64,000 nucleotides of DNA from Orenia metallireducens (GTDB taxonomy: Bacteria; Bacillota; Halanaerobiia; Halobacteroidales; Halobacteroidaceae). The notes beneath the pieces are model-generated. The model was not told the DNA's origin and ran no database searches. It saw nothing but the letters and a program-made list of their open reading frames with translations. The position numbers and the translations under genes are program-made. Below are positions 42,605-51,948 of this stretch, piece by piece; position 1 is the stretch's first letter, and every line of letters starts with the position of its first letter. Where the stretch lies: NCBI RefSeq assembly GCF_003001995.1, contig NZ_PVNB01000002.1, forward strand, positions 62,001-126,000, given 5' to 3'.

Positions 42605-44185
42605 ATGATTGACTTTAAAGAAGAGCAGGTTAGAGTAGAATATCTAATTGGAGAAGATACAGTTACTGAATCTATTACTAAAAATGTTCCTATCCCAGTT
42701 GAAGCCAAACCTGATATCGAGGAGATTTTAGAGGTAAAGGCTGATTTGATGGGGGTTATGGGTACTGTAGAAGATGGTGGAGTAACAATTAATGGTCTAA
42801 TTGAGTTAGGTGTGATGTATGTGGCCGATACTCCCGAGGGTGACCAGCCAGTTCACTTTTTTGAAGGAGAGTTTACATTCACTAACTTTGTAGATATCCC
42901 TGAAGCTGAGGAGTATATGGATACCTATGTCAATGTTGATATCTTAAAGGTTAATTATAATTTTGTTGATGATAGAACTGTAGAAGTTACTGTTGTAATT
43001 AGAAAGTTTGCTAAGGTCTTTGATTATCGCCAGATTAATATTATTACTGAAGTAGAAGGTATTAGAGAATCATTGGTGGAGAAGGAATTACTTAGAATAG
43101 AGCATGTCATTGGAGAGAATACCTATCAAACGGTTGTAGAGGGAATAATTGAAGTTCCAACCCAAAAACCAGATATTGAAAGAATTTTAAAGATCAATGG
43201 TGCGCTGATTGAGGATGAGATAGCAGGGGTTATCGATGATGCTATCATTGTAGGCGGTGTCTTTAGAGCTGATGTTACCTATGTAGCTGATACTCCAGAA
43301 GGTGATCAGCCTGTTCATGCCTTTGAAGGTGAGGTTGGACTTACTGAAGTTATTGAAGTTGCAGGGGCTAAAGAAGGGTTGAATGCCTATGCTGATATAA
43401 CTATTAAGCGTTGGGATTATAATGTTGTTAATGGAAATCAGCTTGAGATAAGGGCTTTAGTAGATATCTTTGTTAAGGTAACTGAGACTAAGCAGATAGA
43501 GGTTGTAACAGCTATTAACAGTGATCAAGTAGAGGTTGAGGAAGAGTTATTGAGAGTAGAAGAGGTAATTGGTGAAGATACAGTAACTGAAACTATCATT
43601 CAAGAGTTTAGTCCACCTCCTGTCAAGCCTAATATTGAACAGGTATTACAGGCAGATGTCCAATTATTCTTGCCAGTCTGTACAGTAGAAGAAGGTGGGG
43701 TCTTGGTTGAAGGGCTGCTTGTAGCAGGAGTACTTTATGTAGCAGCTACCCCAGAAGGGGATCAGCCAGTTCATTTCTTTGATGATGTAGAGGAATTTGA
43801 GAACTTTGTGAATATTCCTGGAGCAGAGGCAGGGATGTTCTGCTATGGTAATATAGATATTAAAAAGGTCAAAGCTAGACTGATAGATGACCGAACTGTA
43901 GAGCTATCTATTATCTTAAATGAGTTTATCAAGGTAATAAACTTTAGACAGCTGACTATAGTAACCGATATAATTGGAGTTACTCCTGGAGATGATCAGC
44001 CTAGTGATTGTCCTAAGAAAGAGTATACTGTGCAAGCAGGAGATACCTTATATAAGATAGCTAAAAGGTATGGAACTACTGTGGATGCAATTTTAGCGGA
44101 GAATGAGATAGAAGATCCTGACTATCTCGAGGTTGGTCAGAGATTGATAATCCCAAATTGTATGGTTGATAATCCTAGAGGATAA
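42605..44185 (+). CDS. SPOCS (DUF3794) triple-repeat LysM protein, spore envelope type
   Basis: 526 residues: three SPOCS/DUF3794 repeats (about 5-155, 160-310, 315-460), each with a VADTPEGDQPVHFF-like strand and a closing strand (KVFDYRQINIITEVEGI type), followed by a short linker and a C-terminal LysM domain (YTVQAGDTLYKIAKRYGTT, about 478-522). SPOCS proteins build layers of the spore coat or exosporium, and LysM binds peptidoglycan. No signal peptide, as usual for coat proteins made in the mother cell. ATG with AAAGGAGAGGG. Terminator follows. Confidence 0.92.
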   Translation: MIDFKEEQVRVEYLIGEDTVTESITKNVPIPVEAKPDIEEILEVKADLMGVMGTVEDGGVTINGLIELGVMYVADTPEGDQPVHFFEGEFTFTNFVDIPEAEEYMDTYVNVDILKVNYNFVDDRTVEVTVVIRKFAKVFDYRQINIITEVEGIRESLVEKELLRIEHVIGENTYQTVVEGIIEVPTQKPDIERILKINGALIEDEIAGVIDDAIIVGGVFRADVTYVADTPEGDQPVHAFEGEVGLTEVIEVAGAKEGLNAYADITIKRWDYNVVNGNQLEIRALVDIFVKVTETKQIEVVTAINSDQVEVEEELLRVEEVIGEDTVTETIIQEFSPPPVKPNIEQVLQADVQLFLPVCTVEEGGVLVEGLLVAGVLYVAATPEGDQPVHFFDDVEEFENFVNIPGAEAGMFCYGNIDIKKVKARLIDDRTVELSIILNEFIKVINFRQLTIVTDIIGVTPGDDQPSDCPKKEYTVQAGDTLYKIAKRYGTTVDAILAENEIEDPDYLEVGQRLIIPNCMVDNPRG

Positions 44186-44209
44186 TAAAAACGATATTAT
44201 TTATTTATG

Positions 44210-44236
44210 CCCCTTTTAATTTAAGGGGTTTTTTGT
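44210..44236 (+). terminator. Terminator of the SPOCS/LysM gene
   Basis: CCCCTTTTAATTTAAGGGG followed by TTTTTTGTTTTT. Confidence 0.88.
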
Positions 44237-44409
44237 TTTTAGTTATCTAAAAAGGTGTTAGCAGACAGAATATAGAAGAATAGCTTAGATAATATTAAAT
44301 CAATATACTGCCTGTTTTTATGTTAAGTATCGATGAAATATAGGTTGAGATAGTAACTAAACAGATTAGTAATTTACTTATTTAGTAGTGATAAAAAAGA
44401 GTCGATCAA

Positions 44410-44921
44410 ATGATAAAGGTAGCTCATCGAGGGTATATAAATGGGAATCATCCTGATAATTCTCGGTCTGCTTTACTAAAAGCGATTGAATTGGATTATG
44501 ATATGATAGAGATTGATCTTAGGGAGACTAAGGATAAACAGATAATCTTACACCATGATGAAGATTTGATGAGATTATTTAAAGTTGATATAAAGGTTAA
44601 AAATTTAACTCTAAATCAATTAAAAGAGCTTAAATTTAGCAATTATGTAGATTTGATGTTGAGTTTTGAAGATGCTTTGTGGCACTTCTTGTTTAACCAT
44701 TAAAATTAGCTCGATTATTGAATTGGTTAAAGAAGAGATATAATTTTATATTGGAGGGGATTTTAGATAAATAGTTCGGTAATTGTTGTATCTATGGGCA
44801 AAGTGATTTTCAAACTTTTAACTCTATCAAGAGAATATTTGCTGAATTACGGTATAATAAAAAAGGTTATGAGAGTAGAAACCCAGAATGTATAAGAGAA
44901 GAGCTGGGGCAATTTTTATAA
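44410..44921 (+). pseudogene. Decayed glycerophosphodiester phosphodiesterase gene
   Basis: The first 97 codons encode the N-terminal third of a GDPD enzyme: AHRGYINGNHPDNS with the catalytic HRG, then MIEIDLRETKD and HHDEDLMR. The normal protein has about 240 residues. The frame then ends at TAA near 44701 (LWHFLFNH). Further frames downstream carry short stretches that look like decayed coding text (for example SDFQTFNSIKRIFAELRY before a stop near 44921). There is no ribosome site at the ATG. The catalytic barrel is incomplete, so no activity is expected. Confidence 0.7.
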
Positions 44922-44949
44922 TATATTATTTTAATAAAGGAGTATAGTT

Positions 44950-45579
44950 ATGAGCAAATATATAGCTTTTGATTTTGATGGAACTCTAGTTGATTCACAG
45001 GATATTGCTATATCAGTGGTTAATCAACTTGCTAATAAGCATGATTTCAAACCTATAGAGAGGGAGGATATTGAGCATTTAAAGGGTTTATCGGTTTTTG
45101 ATAGGTGTAAATTTTTGAATGTTCCTGTATATAAGTTGCCCTTTTGGGCACCAGAATTTTATAGAATCTATAAGAAATCTATAAAAAATCTCCTCTTCTT
45201 TGATGGGATTAGTAATTTATTAAAAGAGCTAGGAGCGATGGATTATAATTTGGCTATTATATCATCCAATTCAGAAACCATTATCCGAGACTTTTTAAAG
45301 AATAATCAGATAGATAATATTGACCAAATCTTCTGTTCTAGTAATCTCTTTGGGAAGGATAAGGTTATTAAGAAATTCTTAAAAAGAAATAAACTCAAAA
45401 GTTCCGAGCTAATCTATGTTGGTGATGAATCAAGGGATGTGATTGCTTGTAAGAAGGTTGGGGTAGAGGTAATATGGGTTAGCTGGGGTTATGATTCAAT
45501 GGATACTATACAAGAAGAATCCCCAGATTATATCGCTAAAGAGCCTAAGGAGATTTTAGAGATAGTGAAGTCCCTATAA
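44950..45579 (+). CDS. HAD-superfamily hydrolase, phosphoglycolate phosphatase-like
   Basis: 209 residues with the three HAD motifs: FDFDGTLVDS (nucleophile Asp in motif I), LAIISSNSE (motif II Ser), and a Lys at GKDKVI with VGDESRDVIACKKVGV (motifs III/IV). The helical cap is typical of the Gph/PGMB group. It removes phosphate from a small metabolite; the substrate cannot be inferred. ATG with AAAGGAG upstream. Monocistronic. Confidence 0.87.
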   Translation: MSKYIAFDFDGTLVDSQDIAISVVNQLANKHDFKPIEREDIEHLKGLSVFDRCKFLNVPVYKLPFWAPEFYRIYKKSIKNLLFFDGISNLLKELGAMDYNLAIISSNSETIIRDFLKNNQIDNIDQIFCSSNLFGKDKVIKKFLKRNKLKSSELIYVGDESRDVIACKKVGVEVIWVSWGYDSMDTIQEESPDYIAKEPKEILEIVKSL

Positions 45580-45664
45580 TTTTAAATTTTTAGGGTTAGC
45601 GGTTTATCCTATTTAATATTGAGAGTACATAAAGCAATAAATAAAGTATAAGGAGGAGTTGATG

Positions 45665-46564
45665 ATGGAATTAAAGCAGTTGACAGAGCAGGTATATTAT
45701 TTAGATGGACCTACCAATATTGGGGTGATTAAGGATAGAGAGAGTGCAATCTTAATTGATAGTGGTTTAGATGATAGTGTGGCTAAGAAGATATTAAGAA
45801 TCTTAGAAGATAATAACTTAACTCTAAAAACAATTATCAATACTCATTTCCATGCAGACCACTGTGGTGCCAATAATTATTTACAGCAAGCGACTGAAGC
45901 AGAGATTTATGCTTATGGGATCGAAGCTGCTATTATCAATTATCCTTATCTTGAGCCACTATCCTTCTTCTCAGGAGCCAATCCAATTAAGGATTTAAAG
46001 AATAAATTCTTAATGGCCAAGGAATCTAAGGTAGATCATCTATTAAAGGAGACCAATATAAAGTTAAATTTCGATAGCATTGAAGTGGAGATAATTCCTT
46101 TACAAGGCCATTCAGTAAATCAGATTGGAGTTGTAGTAGATGGGGTCTTATTCTGTGGAGATTCAATCTTCTCTAAGAAGGTAATTGATAAACATAAGCT
46201 ACTCTTTTATACAGATATTGAAAAACAGAAAGCTACTCTAGAGTTTCTAGCTGAGACTAACTATGATTGCTATCTACCTTCACATGCTAAAGCTACTACT
46301 GATATTAGAGAGCTAGCTAAGGTGAACTTAGACTGTATCAATGAGATAGAAGGTATAATCTTTAAGCTATTAGAATCTGCTAAAAGTACTGAACAACTAT
46401 TACAAGAGACCTTAGCTTACTACCAAGTTAAGCTTAAGAGTCTGCAACAGTATCACCTGATGAAGACCTTGATTATGGCTTATCTCTCCTCACTCTATAA
46501 TAATGATAGAATAGAATTAGAGCTGAGGGATAATTGCTTATACTGGAAGAGCATAAAAGGTTAA
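45665..46564 (+). CDS. Metallo-beta-lactamase fold hydrolase
   Basis: 299 residues from ATG 45665 (AGGAGGAG six bases upstream; ATG 45662 is close behind). Metal motif THFHADHCGANNY, then GHSVNQIGVV, FCGDSIFS and PSHAK supply the usual His/Asp ligands. The C-terminal ~80 residues form a helical winged-helix-like extension (LLQETLAYYQVK). Similar proteins are glyoxalase II-like or generic hydrolases; the substrate is unknown. Terminator follows; the hemerythrin gene is convergent. Confidence 0.87.
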   Translation: MELKQLTEQVYYLDGPTNIGVIKDRESAILIDSGLDDSVAKKILRILEDNNLTLKTIINTHFHADHCGANNYLQQATEAEIYAYGIEAAIINYPYLEPLSFFSGANPIKDLKNKFLMAKESKVDHLLKETNIKLNFDSIEVEIIPLQGHSVNQIGVVVDGVLFCGDSIFSKKVIDKHKLLFYTDIEKQKATLEFLAETNYDCYLPSHAKATTDIRELAKVNLDCINEIEGIIFKLLESAKSTEQLLQETLAYYQVKLKSLQQYHLMKTLIMAYLSSLYNNDRIELELRDNCLYWKSIKG

Positions 46565-46612
46565 AGAGAGGTGAGTGATAGGTGGTCAATTACAAGTGAT
46601 TTGATATAAAAT

Positions 46613-46644
46613 AAAAACTAGAGCTATTAATAGCTCTAGTTTTT
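46613..46644. terminator. Bidirectional terminator
   Basis: AAAAACTAGAGCTATT/AATAGCTCTAGTTTTT between convergent genes. Confidence 0.85.
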
Positions 46645-47071
46645 ATTTTATATCATGGGTCTTTATGTATTCACTAATTTTAGTATCTTCTTCAGCAATA
46701 TGATTTATTAACCATTCCATTATCTTATCTGTAATTATTTCAACTAACTCATCTATACTCTCTTCTTCATCAAAAAACTCATACTTGATTTTATTGATCT
46801 TTCTGATAAAGTTTTGGTGAATCTCTTTATGGCGTTCATATTTAGGGTACTTATATTTTAGTTGTAACTCTTCTTCATCATTAAAATGAGTTACAAAATA
46901 ATCACTTAAGAAGTAGAAGAGATGTTCTACAGTCTCTGTTGATTTTTCTCGATTATCTTTATTTTTTTCTAATTTTTTTAGAAAATTGTTTGTTTGTCTA
47001 AAGATTTCCTGATGTTGTCTATCAATCAGTTCAATCCCAATATTGAAATCATCTGCCCATTTGATGAACAT
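46643..47071 (-). CDS. Bacteriohemerythrin
   Basis: 142 residues from the ATG at 47071; a TTG at 47077 in the same frame lies too close to AAGGAGG. Di-iron ligands of the four-helix bundle are present: IDRQHQEIF, HFNDEEEL, RHKEIHQNF and NHIAEED, i.e. the H...HxxxE...HxxxH...HxxxxD pattern. It binds oxygen for storage or sensing in anaerobes and microaerophiles. Start motif FIKWADDFNIGIELIDRQHQ is typical. Monocistronic. Confidence 0.92.
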   Translation of the reverse strand: MFIKWADDFNIGIELIDRQHQEIFRQTNNFLKKLEKNKDNREKSTETVEHLFYFLSDYFVTHFNDEEELQLKYKYPKYERHKEIHQNFIRKINKIKYEFFDEEESIDELVEIITDKIMEWLINHIAEEDTKISEYIKTHDIK

Positions 47072-47620
47072 ATACAATCACCCTCCTTTTAGATTGAGCT
47101 TATAATACTTCTTCTATGCCTAAAATTTATTTCCTGCAATATTATATCATTTATAATTAAAAGTCAAATAAATCATTGTGTGATTAATTTGTAACTGATA
47201 TGTTAATCTTTAGAGAGTATCTAGTGTTATTATATAAGTGAGTAAAGCAAAGGATGGAGTAAGGTAGGAATTAAGATTGAGAATGCTAATATGTGGTATA
47301 GCTAAGGAGGTGTTTGAAGAGGAGTAGTAATTAGTTTAACTTATAATTAGTAAGGACTAGAGATTGAAAACTTGATGGTTTTATAGTGCTAATAAGAATT
47401 ATAATACTAAGAAAGGCTTAACAAGGACAAGTTTCTAAATTATAATGGCTAGGTGATAACTTAAAAGAAACTTTGTAGATATTATTGGGGATCCTATCAT
47501 AGGAGGGAGTGGGATCCCCTATAGTATTTATAAGGATAGTTTTGGATAATAGAGGTTAGGGAGTGAAGGAGGTTAACAAAATAGAAAGAGAGATGGCTTA
47601 AGCCATCTCTCTTTCTATTT
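47072..47620. other. Spacer with an unusual GC-rich hairpin
   Basis: About 550 bases. At 47487-47519 the stem GGGGATCC...GGATCCCC encloses CCTATCATAGG and the purine run AGGAGGGAGT, which allows alternative pairing. It is not followed by a T-run. A structured small RNA or leader is possible, but no gene is assigned. A terminator palindrome for the next gene occupies 47580-47619. Confidence 0.4.
47580..47619. terminator. Terminator of the AbrB-like gene
   Basis: AATAGAAAGAGAGATGGC and its complement around TTAA, at the end of the minus-strand gene. Confidence 0.85.
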
Positions 47621-47869
47621 TTAACCAATCTTATCTGCTATCTTATCTAAGCATTCTTGGCAAACAATCTTATTTTTGAAGTTGATAGTTGAATCAGCAT
47701 TACCACAGAAGGTACAAGCAGGTTCATATTTTTGAAAGATTACCTTATCACTATCTACATAAATCTCTAAAGGATCCTTTAGATCGATTCCTAAAGTTCT
47801 TCTTAATTCAATTGGAATAACTATTCTGCCCAATTCATCTATTTTACGTACAATTCCAGTTGCTTTCAT
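47621..47869 (-). CDS. AbrB/SpoVT-family transition-state regulator
   Basis: 82 residues. The N-terminal half is the swapped-hairpin DNA-binding domain: GIVRKIDELGRIVIPIELRR then LEIYVDSDKVIFQKY. The C-terminal half holds cysteines CTFCGNAD and CQECLDK, a zinc-ribbon-like pair known in AbrB proteins of clostridia and halanaerobes. Such regulators repress stationary-phase and sporulation genes during growth. ATG start; the sequence AAGGGGGC lies upstream. Own terminator. Confidence 0.92.
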   Translation of the reverse strand: MKATGIVRKIDELGRIVIPIELRRTLGIDLKDPLEIYVDSDKVIFQKYEPACTFCGNADSTINFKNKIVCQECLDKIADKIG

Positions 47870-48187
47870 TCTTTTAGCCCCCTTTTTAATTTATTTTAGT
47901 TGGAGGGATAATAAAAAGTAAATCATTTAAATCTAATACATTTATTATCTTTGTTAACCTAATTATAACACAAGCAGTAATAATTATCAATATCAAAAAT
48001 GAAAAAATAATGAATATTTTGGAATGTAGTTTATTTTTAATGATAGCTAAGAATAGAAGAGAAGCAGCTATACCACAATAGTAATATCAGAAGGAAAATA
48101 TAAAAATAATTCAGAATAAAGAATAAGAATAATACTAATTAATACAGGAAAATTTCATAACAATGCTGAAAGAGTTGAATTACTGAT
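47870..48187. other. AT-rich spacer
   Basis: About 320 bases between the divergent AbrB-like and PAS-remnant/regulator units. No gene or strong structure was seen; promoters are expected. Confidence 0.4.
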
Positions 48188-48424
48188 ATGTATTACCAAG
48201 AAATCTTAGAGGACAAAGCAATAATTTTGTCTAAAATAGATAAAGAGCTTAGATATACGTGGGTTTTCAATTCACATCTTGATTTTTCGGTAAAGAGTGT
48301 GATAGGAAAGACCAATTCTGAAATCGATCCCAACCCAGGGACATTTCAATTAGAAGAACTAAAGATAGTTTTGCTCAAGATCAGATTATATATAAGGAAG
48401 GTTTATTATTGGGAGGGACTTAGA
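48188..48424 (+). pseudogene. PAS-domain sensor kinase remnant in frame with the next gene
   Basis: The open frame 48188-48424 reads IDKELRYTWVFNSHLDFSV then VIGKTNSEI, a characteristic start of PAS domains from sensor kinases (pattern DxxLRYTWIxNPHPxF...VIGKTDxE). It then degenerates and has no ribosome site at its ATG. The next gene's own ATG, with GGGAGG in front, follows in the same frame. The tandem paralogue has no such extension. It therefore looks like the stump of a lost kinase gene rather than a real domain of the regulator. Confidence 0.65.
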
Positions 48425-51400
48425 ATGAATATTAAAAAGAGAAATTGTTTTATTAAGCCCAAATATCACTTTGATAATTGGCGTAGTCAGGAGTTAGTAT
48501 CGAAATACAATAAAATAATACATTATCCTTTGACAGTAATTGAAGGTGGTATTGGCACTGGAAAATCAAGTAGTTTATCCAATTTTTTAGATAGTAATTT
48601 TCAGGGAGAATCTATCTGGTTTACTTTAAGTGAACAGATTGATTGGGAGGTTAACCTTTTTTGGAGATTGTTTCTTAAAGCTATTATCTTCTATAATAAT
48701 AGTCTAGAAGAGGATATACAGGAAATTATTATAAAAATCGAGAAAAGAGATTCAAATATAAGAAGTATTATCAATGATTTAGCGGAAGTAGTTTTTGATG
48801 AATTTAATGATGATAGTTTATTGATAATTGATAATTTTGAATTGATTATTAAAAATCAAAAGGTAGTTGATAGTTTAAGTTACTTTGTAAACTTAATCCC
48901 AAACTACTTTCATTTAGTGTTGATAACAAAAGAGAAGATAGTTTTTCCACATTTAGACAGATGGCAAGCTCAGAGCTTAGTCCAGTTTATTAAAGAGAAG
49001 CAACTTATTTTAGAGAAGGAAGATATAAAAGAACTATTATCCTTAGAGTATAATCTAAAGCTATCAAATAGTGAGTTAGATAAAGTATATCATTTAACCG
49101 AAGGCTGGATTTTAGCTGTTGATTTGTTTGCTAAAGAGTATAATGGTCAAGCGCTAGATGATTTTTTAAATGATGATAGCAACTTTACAATGATAGATGA
49201 TTACTTTAGTTATTATGTTTTAGCTAAATTGGAGGATAAAGAGCTAATAGAGTTCTTATTAAAGACTTCTTTGTTAGAAGAGTTGGACATTAGGGTTTCT
49301 AATCTAGTTTTGAAGATAGATAATAGTCAAGAGATTATTAATTTAATAAAAGATAAGTTTGGACTAATAAAGAAGGTGGAAGAAGGAAAATATCGCTATC
49401 ATAATCTATTTAGAGAATTTTTAAAGAGAAGATTTGATCAGATCTATGTTGAGTTTAATCATCGTGAACTGATAGATATATATTTAGAATTAGGTATGCT
49501 TAAAGAGGCACTTTGTTATAGTTATAAGATTGATGACAAAGATAAATTGATAGCTATAATTTTGGGGAAGGAAGAAAGGGTGATTGCTAAAGTAGAATCA
49601 AAACTGTTAGAAACTATTTTTTCTTATTTAACAGAAGAGGACTTTATCAATAATCCTTTATTATATCTTTATCACGGGGATTATTATCTTTATAAGCAGG
49701 ATCCCTATAAATCCTTAGCCAATTATCAGCAAGGGGAGAAGTTGTTTAGAAGTAGAGGTGATAGAGTAAGTTTAAGGAGAGCACTCTTTAAAACGGCCAA
49801 GGTATATGCCTTTTTTAATTCTAATCACCTCTTAAATTATTTAGAAGAGTTACTTACTTTTCAAGACCAATTATCAATAGTTAAAGAGGAGGAACTAACT
49901 TATCTAAGATATATATCTACTCTAATCAGAGGGGATATGAAAGAAGGAAGGAAGTTGTTAGCTAAACTTGAAGGTAGTAATTATTATGAGGAGCTATTGA
50001 CCAATCATTTATTCATGAAGGGGGATTTTAATCAGGCAATAAAGTTAATTAAGCAGATCGATAAGCCTAGAGAAGAGTACTTTTTTTACAATACCTTTAT
50101 AGCACCGATACTTATACATCTGCTTTTAGGTAATTTCTACCAAGCTCAAGAGTATATCTTAATTGAATTAGAACAAGATAACTTTGTAATTAAATTATTT
50201 GCTCAGTATTATCTAGCCCAGATCGCTGAGTTCTTTTATATAAAGCCTAGAGTGGAATTAAAAGAGCTATACTTAGAGAAGCTGGAGATGATAGATGGCT
50301 GCCCTTATGATTCATCTTGGTATAGGTTGGAGCTGTTATTAACTATAGTATTTTGGGAGGTCTTTTATGGTGATTTAGAGCAGGTACTTGCTTATGGAGA
50401 ACTAGGTTTAGACCATGCTCTAAGTAGGGAGGACAAGCTCTTTAGCGGATTTTTTAATAAAGCGATAGGAGTAAAATACTATTTTGAAGAAGATTTGACT
50501 AAAGCAGTTCAGCTATTAAAGAAGTCTATAGATTCTTTTCTGAGTATCGAAAATAAATTATTATTGGCTTCATCCTACTTGTGGATAGCTTTAGTTATTT
50601 ACAAGAGTAAAAAAAGTGACAGCCTTAGATACTATGCTACTAAGTTCTTAAAATTGAGTAGGGAGCATAACTATGATTTTCTATTGACCACTCCAAATTT
50701 ATTGGGTTCAAGAGACCCAAATCATTTTATTCCACTATTGCTTGAAGTAAAGAGCCTAGGAGTAGAAGTAGCTTATATAGACCAAATCTTAAACCAGCTA
50801 CATTTAGAGCGACTAGATAATGCCCCAGGATATTCACTAAGGATTAAAAGCCTAGGGAGGTTGCAAGTCTATCGAGGTACTGAGCTAATTACTGAAGATG
50901 ATTGGGGACGTAAGAAAGCTAAAGAATTGTTTAAATTATTACTAATCAATTATGGGCAGTTAATTAATAAAGACCAGATCTGCCAGCTATTATATCCTGA
51001 TTATAATCAAACAGATGCCTATCGCAACTTCTCAGTTAATTTGACATATTTAAATAATCTTTTGGAGCCTAGTAGAGAGGTTGGTGAGAAAACCTATTTT
51101 ATAGTTAGAGAGGGAGACTATTATGGACTGACTAATAAGTTTGCTTATTTTTATGATGTTGATATGTTTCAAAGCTTGATTAATAGAGGAAGACAGGCTG
51201 ATAATAAACTGATAAGAATAAAGTATTATCAACAAGCTCTAGAACTTTATGAGGATGATTTCATTGCTGATGATCTGTATAATGAAGAAATAAGTAAAGA
51301 AAGAAAGAGAATACAACATCTATATTTAAAGCTAGCAGATGATTTAATGGAATATTATTATGATAATCAAGATTATCATAAATGTATAAAGCTAGCCAAT

Positions 51401-51586
51401 AAGTCTTTAGAGATTGATAAATACTTTGAATCGGCTTATCTCTACCAGCTGAAAGCCTATAAGGAGCTTAATTTACGTAGTTATGCAATTAAGGCTTATA
51501 AGAGATGTAAAGATATTTTAGAAGAGGAATTAAATATCTCTCCTAATCAAGAGATAGAAGAATATTATAAATCAATTACAAAATAA
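48425..51586 (+). CDS. Large MalT-like NTPase/TPR regulator with C-terminal winged helix and BTAD
   Basis: 1053 residues from ATG 48425 (GGGAGG seven bases upstream); the 48188 start would add a PAS remnant. Residues 1-300: P-loop ATPase of the MalT/STAND type, Walker A GGIGTGKSS near 41-49, Walker B SLLIIDNFELI. Middle: helical TPR-like repeats. C-terminus (about 800-1053): a winged-helix effector domain (SLRIKSLGRLQVYRG, then KKAKELFKLLLINYGQLINKDQ) and a bacterial transcriptional activator domain. It probably senses a small molecule and activates transcription. The 51949 gene is a tandem paralogue. Confidence 0.85.
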   Translation: MNIKKRNCFIKPKYHFDNWRSQELVSKYNKIIHYPLTVIEGGIGTGKSSSLSNFLDSNFQGESIWFTLSEQIDWEVNLFWRLFLKAIIFYNNSLEEDIQEIIIKIEKRDSNIRSIINDLAEVVFDEFNDDSLLIIDNFELIIKNQKVVDSLSYFVNLIPNYFHLVLITKEKIVFPHLDRWQAQSLVQFIKEKQLILEKEDIKELLSLEYNLKLSNSELDKVYHLTEGWILAVDLFAKEYNGQALDDFLNDDSNFTMIDDYFSYYVLAKLEDKELIEFLLKTSLLEELDIRVSNLVLKIDNSQEIINLIKDKFGLIKKVEEGKYRYHNLFREFLKRRFDQIYVEFNHRELIDIYLELGMLKEALCYSYKIDDKDKLIAIILGKEERVIAKVESKLLETIFSYLTEEDFINNPLLYLYHGDYYLYKQDPYKSLANYQQGEKLFRSRGDRVSLRRALFKTAKVYAFFNSNHLLNYLEELLTFQDQLSIVKEEELTYLRYISTLIRGDMKEGRKLLAKLEGSNYYEELLTNHLFMKGDFNQAIKLIKQIDKPREEYFFYNTFIAPILIHLLLGNFYQAQEYILIELEQDNFVIKLFAQYYLAQIAEFFYIKPRVELKELYLEKLEMIDGCPYDSSWYRLELLLTIVFWEVFYGDLEQVLAYGELGLDHALSREDKLFSGFFNKAIGVKYYFEEDLTKAVQLLKKSIDSFLSIENKLLLASSYLWIALVIYKSKKSDSLRYYATKFLKLSREHNYDFLLTTPNLLGSRDPNHFIPLLLEVKSLGVEVAYIDQILNQLHLERLDNAPGYSLRIKSLGRLQVYRGTELITEDDWGRKKAKELFKLLLINYGQLINKDQICQLLYPDYNQTDAYRNFSVNLTYLNNLLEPSREVGEKTYFIVREGDYYGLTNKFAYFYDVDMFQSLINRGRQADNKLIRIKYYQQALELYEDDFIADDLYNEEISKERKRIQHLYLKLADDLMEYYYDNQDYHKCIKLANKSLEIDKYFESAYLYQLKAYKELNLRSYAIKAYKRCKDILEEELNISPNQEIEEYYKSITK

Positions 51587-51948
51587 AGTCTTCATTGAAG
51601 AGATTGGAGATTGTCTTGAAATATGATACAATAATGGTATATATTAATTAAAATTCATGTTTAAGCCACTTTGATAGGTGGCTCTTCTAATTTTTAGACA
51701 AATTTTATCATTGTATTTTGAGGTGGATTTTTATTTCTATTTCACTACTAGTTAGATGTTGAAAAACGTCGAAATATACAATTATTTGAATTTTATAAAA
51801 TAATTTGGTTTTGTAATGGTTTTGTAAGTAATATGTAATCGATTTGAAGTAGTAAGTTGTTATAATTGAAACATCAGTTAGTAGTAACAGTTATTAATAG
51901 CAATATTTTACAGCAGTTTTAAATAATAGTTTTTAGGGAGGGGACTAA
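51587..51948. other. Spacer between tandem regulators
   Basis: About 360 bases: a terminator-like hairpin near 51663, then an AT-rich promoter region. TATAAT occurs near 51860, with only a weak -35. No gene. Confidence 0.45.
51663..51695 (+). terminator. Terminator-like hairpin after the first regulator
   Basis: AAGCCAC paired with GTGGCT around TTTGATAG, then CTTCTAATTTTT. Confidence 0.5.

Noticed and set aside
47257-47312. 16-codon frame ending CGIAKEVFEEE
   Set aside because: TTG start with a poor ribosome site; too short to support without conservation data.
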